From contig JADGJC010000686.1 in NCBI GenBank assembly GCA_027596075.1, positions 1 through 10,030 of the forward strand: a DNA stretch of 10,030 bases, in the 5' to 3' direction. The notes under the pieces are model-generated. The model had not been told where the DNA came from. It made no database searches and saw only the letters and a list, made by a program, of their open reading frames with translations. The position numbers were made by a program, and so were the translations under genes. The DNA is from Rhizophlyctis rosea (lineage: Eukaryota; Chytridiomycota; Chytridiomycetes; Rhizophlyctidales; Rhizophlyctidaceae). Positions 7,007-10,030 of this stretch are shown here, in pieces (within the stretch, counting starts at the first letter, position 1; the number at the start of each line of letters is the position of its first letter).

Positions 7007-8458
7007 ATGCCCCCCACACTTTTAGAAGCTGAAGCTCAAATCGATCCATTGTATCTTTGTGAGGAGTTGCCCTGACAGGCTGGATGGTTCTTCACGGTCC
7101 GAGCTGTATACTTCATCCACACTTTTGAACTGTATTGTTTAGAATCTGGGACGTTGACCAATTACCTAGCCAAGAGGTGGAGGAACCTATGTGGGCGGCA
7201 ATGTTTTAATCGGCTGAAACAATCAGGTTCAGTGGTCGTAGAATTAGAAGAGCATTTCCAGCTTCAATTCCTGCCACACAACAACCGGCTATGTCAAGCT
7301 ATCCTCAAAGCGGTCAAAACATATGAAGGGCTCACTCTAAAGGACGCGTGGTCCTCCCTCCTGAAACGTTACGGTACACCACAACTCGTTTATTGTTCCC
7401 ACGTCTTGAAACATTTTGAAGAAGAAGATGTTGAAGAACAACAATTACAACAGCAAGTACAACAACAACGACGACAACAACAGCGACTCACCGTTCAAAC
7501 GTCACGTTCCGGTCCCAGCCATGGACTGCCCACCCCATCCCTGACCGATTCCGCACGTTCCACTCAATCACCAGCCCGTCAACTCCGACCCCGTGCCGGT
7601 GGTGTCAGTTATAGAGAAGAGGACGAAGAACCTATAACCCCCCGCTCCACCTGTTCGACCCCCAAGTTTGTGCCTGACAGCGAAGAAAAAGAGACACCGG
7701 CTTCCTCATCGTCGTCTTCTCATATGAGCGAGAAGGAAGCTAGATTGTGGCCAAAGCGTCAACAGTGTGAATGGAACACTCCTCACAAATTAGCTCATAG
7801 AATTCACGAATTCGCCGACTGTTTTGGAGGTCTCACGCTCGATCCATGTACTAATCCCGAATCCTCCATCAATCCAAAGTATAGATACGGAAGGATAGGT
7901 CCCACAATGGAAGGGACTGATTTCATAGATGCTCTAGCTTTAGATAGGTGGTGTGTCCTAGCAAACGAAGAAGAAAAGGGGAAACATCCGCGCTACTGGA
8001 CAAAACCCACCGGAATACTGTTCATGGATCCCCCTTTCAAACCAATGGACCCTGACTCGAAGGAGAGCAAGCGTACCTGTGGACGCTTCATCACGAAACT
8101 TGTTGAAGAAGTCAAAGCAGGCAATGTTCTGAATGCAATAGTTCTAGTGGCCAGACTCAACCTCCTCGCGCACAATGCCCTGTGTTGCCTTTTCAACAAA
8201 CGTGTCTTTTTCCACCTCTCGTCATTTGACCGTGAGCGCAATAACACTTTTCAAGTCCGCGGGGGAGAATCGTTAGCTTTCTGGGGGTTCTTCTACATTT
8301 CCCACGGGGTCAGAACAAAAGAAGAAGATTTTGCGCGGATTGTCGGGACCGTGGGATGGATTCCTGGGTACAATATGGCAACTTATGGTAAACCGGAAGT
8401 CGAGTATAGACACTTGCCGAGTATGGAAAGAGGATTCGGTGTCGAGAATCAGAACTAG
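7007..8458 (+). CDS. Phage-Dam-like DNA N6-adenine methyltransferase with long N-terminal extension (in-frame stop near N-terminus)
   Basis: The methylase domain begins at about 7769 with EWNTPHKLAHRIHEF, then GGLTLDPCTNP, a catalytic DPPF (8027-8038, the N/D-P-P-Y/F motif), GRFITKLVEEV, and a C-terminal ESLAFWGFFYI. That order fits the phage N6-adenine methyltransferase (Dam) family, which uses SAM to methylate adenine in DNA. Ahead of it are about 200 residues: an unrecognised globular stretch (about 7157-7420), a Gln-rich run (QQLQQQVQQQRRQQQRL, near 7438-7488) and a Ser/Pro-rich linker. ATG 7007 is in frame but is followed by TGA at 7073-7075; from 7076 the frame is open to TAG 8456-8458. 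After that TGA the only in-frame Met is 7724, just before the methylase domain. So either the full protein is lost by one nonsense change, or a shorter 244-aa enzyme starts at 7724. It is followed by the recombinase gene on the same strand. Confidence 0.8.
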
Positions 8459-8460
8459 TG

Positions 8461-8476
8461 ATTTTATCGATGAAAT
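8461..8476. promoter_or_regulatory. Near-palindrome ATTTTATCGATGAAAT upstream of the recombinase gene
   Basis: It differs at one base from the perfect palindrome at 2992-3007 and begins three bases after the methylase stop. A second TATCGATA palindrome follows 76 bp later. It probably belongs to the promoter or control region of the recombinase. Confidence 0.5.
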
Positions 8477-8536
8477 AGAGGGACGATAATGCGGCTATTC
8501 ACGTGATGTAATGTTTGATATAACAATTCGTGCATG

Positions 8537-8556
8537 AAAATATATCGATATATTTT
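8537..8556. promoter_or_regulatory. Perfect 20-nt palindrome centred on ATCGAT
   Basis: AAAATATATCGATATATTTT is self-complementary over its full length. It sits just upstream of the TATATAAG box of the recombinase gene, as an operator or activator site would. Confidence 0.55.
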
Positions 8557-8564
8557 GTAAATAA

Positions 8565-8572
8565 TATATAAG
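8565..8572 (+). promoter_or_regulatory. TATA box of the recombinase gene
   Basis: TATATAAG lies 57 bp before ATG 8622. This leaves room for a transcription start near 8595-8600 and a short leader. The match to the eukaryotic TATA consensus is close. Confidence 0.6.
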
Positions 8573-8621
8573 AACCCCAGACCTATCCTGGAATCAACCC
8601 CCATCATACAGCAAAACAAAC

Positions 8622-9692
8622 ATGTCTCGCATCTACCAAATGTTGTTAGAAGGTCTCAACGACAACCACAACCCGTCAAAGGACAGCAAAAAATCTCACG
8701 AGGGTCGCTGCTGCAACCTCCGTCAATACGGCACCAAACACAACGCCATTGTCTGCGGCAAAGAAATCCCATCGATCGACCTCTTCATGAAGTCCCAAAA
8801 AATGTTTGAAGACATCAAGAAACACTACCCCAGGTTAAACACCTACCGCACGCACGTTCTATCCTTTGAACATGCAACCAAGGTCCTCTCCAACGAACAG
8901 AAAGTCTGCCTTTACGACTTGCGCGTTTCGCGGGAAGAGAAAATCCGCTGGTTCAACGAAAACGTGTATGCCGCCTACAAGTATATCAAGGATGAATTGC
9001 ATCATCTGCGTGACGATACGACCAAGGAAGCCCCACCCGAGTTGCAAGCGAACTACATGGAACGTCAAGAGATAATCAACATTTTGAAAAGGGCTTGGAA
9101 TGAAGAATGGAAAATGAAAGCGTTGAGGACCCCAGACGATCGGTTCACCTTTCAATACCTCGTCTTGGCCATGCTGCTGATTACCCCCCACCGTGTCCGG
9201 AGGCTCGACGTTTTCGATACCAAATTCAGGAACATCGCCGTGGAGGACAATGCCTACTTGAACGAGGGAGGTATCCATATTAGGAAATGTAGAAAGACGA
9301 ATGAGCAGGAAGTGTTTCTGGATTTTTCGGATGACGAGGAGTTAAAGGAAGCCGTCGAGAAACTGAAGAAATTACGGGAGGACCTGCAAAAGGACCACCT
9401 TTTTTTGACCAAGGAAGGCGAAATCGCCATCACGGAATCGCTGTTCAAAAGCACCACCTTTAAAAAGAAGATGGTCAGGTTTGGATTGCCACCGTACATG
9501 ATGGAGAATTTCCGACTTTCCTACTGTCAACATCTCCGGAATATTGAAATCACGGACGCAGGTCAGATTCGTGACCGGGTGGGTCATGGTCCGTTGATGC
9601 ACGATACCCATTATCTAGTTCCAAACGCTGCTCCGGGGGCGCAGGCTGATGACGAAGAAAGCAGTGAACGGGACATGGGAGTTGACGGATGA
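8622..9692 (+). CDS. Tyrosine recombinase / integrase, 356 aa
   Basis: An intact frame from ATG 8622 (the first Met, with a TATA box upstream) to TGA 9690-9692. The N-terminal half is helical (core-binding-like, about residues 50-150). The catalytic half shows LLITPHRVRRLD with R191 as first catalytic Arg, a candidate Lys at 225 in KCRKTNEQEVFL, NFRLSYCQHLR with R298 as second Arg, RVGHGP with H322, and DTHYLVP with Y331 as nucleophile. Known: these enzymes cut and rejoin DNA through a 3'-phosphotyrosine link, and such genes occur in Polinton-like viruses and Cryptons. The usual His three residues before the second Arg is not seen, a variation known in divergent family members. The protein lacks the Crypton-type GCR1_C tail and ends in an acidic stretch. 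Its natural role would be integration of the element. Its stop is 23 bp from the stop of the convergent chromodomain frame. Confidence 0.85.
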   Translation: MSRIYQMLLEGLNDNHNPSKDSKKSHEGRCCNLRQYGTKHNAIVCGKEIPSIDLFMKSQKMFEDIKKHYPRLNTYRTHVLSFEHATKVLSNEQKVCLYDLRVSREEKIRWFNENVYAAYKYIKDELHHLRDDTTKEAPPELQANYMERQEIINILKRAWNEEWKMKALRTPDDRFTFQYLVLAMLLITPHRVRRLDVFDTKFRNIAVEDNAYLNEGGIHIRKCRKTNEQEVFLDFSDDEELKEAVEKLKKLREDLQKDHLFLTKEGEIAITESLFKSTTFKKKMVRFGLPPYMMENFRLSYCQHLRNIEITDAGQIRDRVGHGPLMHDTHYLVPNAAPGAQADDEESSERDMGVDG

Positions 9693-9715
9693 ATGTATGC
9701 ATGATGTAGCCTGCA

Positions 9716-9943
9716 CTATTTCGGATGTTGTTTATTGTATTCGTCAACAAGGTCTTTTGCACCCTTTAAATTTGACTCTGGTTCCCATGTGATGTCCGAA
9801 GGATTGTCATAGCCCAACCGTTTTATCTTGTACAGATATTTCCCGTTCCTCCCCTTCTTCCTGTCAAGGATGGTCTCCACCTGGTACGTGTTGGTGCCCT
9901 GCCTGACGGGGGCGGTGCACCCGTTCCACAGGAGCGAACGTTT
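9716..9943 (-). CDS. Chromodomain, C-terminal end of a protein entering from the right
   Basis: The minus strand is open from 9943 to TAG 9716-9718 (75 codons), with no in-frame ATG. It reads TYQVETILDRKKGRNGKYLY, then IKRLGYDNPSDITWEPESNL and KDLVDEYNKQHPK. This is a clear chromodomain, with the V-E-x-I-L start, the K-x-x-G-Y core and TWEP-x-x-N-L. Such domains bind methylated histone H3 tails and form the C-terminus of chromovirus and some Maverick/Polinton integrases. An in-frame TGA (9944-9946) lies just upstream. An overlapping frame is open from 10030 to 9867 and contains RSIDQHKELKTFAPVERV, so a frame break or splice near 9930-9945 could join the two. The 23-bp distance to the recombinase stop leaves no room for an LTR, which favours membership of the virus-like element over a second retroelement. 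Confidence 0.65.
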   Translation of the reverse strand, partial: KRSLLWNGCTAPVRQGTNTYQVETILDRKKGRNGKYLYKIKRLGYDNPSDITWEPESNLKGAKDLVDEYNKQHPK

Positions 9944-10030
9944 TCAACTCTTTGTGCTGGTCAATAGACCTGCTTGGTAGCAATACACACTCAAATGCAA
10001 CGATAAAAGTTAACTGTTTGGATGTATATT

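Noticed and set aside
5591..7075. TGA read as a sense codon (variant genetic code)
   Set aside because: TGA also ends the recombinase, the 136-aa frame and the retroelement pol, Trp is encoded by TGG throughout, and the internal TGAs are few and fit CGA decay.
8859..9278. 139-codon minus-strand frame inside the recombinase gene
   Set aside because: It is the antisense shadow of a well-supported gene with catalytic motifs on the plus strand.
1..10030. Terminal inverted repeats of the virus-like element
   Set aside because: I compared the non-coding margins (1425-2435 and 9720-10030) by eye and saw no long inverted match. The right end is probably outside the window.
1..10030. tRNA, rRNA or CRISPR features
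   Set aside because: No cloverleaf, conserved rRNA stretch or regularly spaced repeats were seen.

Overview
The window looks like eukaryotic nuclear DNA carrying two kinds of mobile DNA. There are no Shine-Dalgarno-led operons. Several genes have TATA boxes about 50 bp before the ATG, and a chromodomain Ty3/gypsy retroelement lies on the left. A fungus or another microbial eukaryote is plausible, but the sequence alone does not name the host.

Left part (1-about 1760): the 3' end of a decayed Ty3/gypsy (chromovirus-type) pol gene. It holds an integrase with a zinc-binding N-terminus, a D-D(35)-E core and a C-terminal chromodomain, broken by two stops and two frame changes. A probable LTR follows, opening with a 49-nt near-perfect palindrome. 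From about 1760 to 2435 there is non-coding DNA with a 21-nt pyrimidine-rich tandem repeat and a short motif present in three copies.

Right part (about 2436-10030): a compact, virus-like cluster on both strands. In order: an unknown 136-aa gene (-); an unknown 112-aa gene (+); a broken replicase of about 840 codons (-), read as a family-A-like TV-Pol polymerase fused to a superfamily 3 helicase; a 71-aa helix-turn-helix protein (+); a 74-aa cysteine-rich protein (+); a 57-aa zinc-ribbon protein (-) whose stop overlaps that of its neighbour; a phage-Dam-like adenine methyltransferase with a long N-terminal extension (+); a tyrosine recombinase (+); and a chromodomain reading frame (-) entering from the right edge. 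TV-Pol plus SF3 helicase, tyrosine recombinase and Dam-type methylase is the toolkit known from Polinton-like viruses, virophages and related transposons. No capsid protein, packaging ATPase or protease is visible here, so the element may be capsidless or its structural genes may lie to the right of the window.

Inferred division of labour: the TV-Pol-helicase copies the element, the tyrosine recombinase integrates it, the methylase modifies adenines, and the small zinc and HTH proteins regulate or act as accessories. The chromodomain may steer integration to heterochromatin. This copy is no longer autonomous, because the replicase carries one nonsense codon and three frame breaks. The recombinase frame is intact, and the methylase is intact apart from a stop near its N-terminus. 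Recurrent TTATCGAT palindromes lie in two of the intergenic promoter regions.
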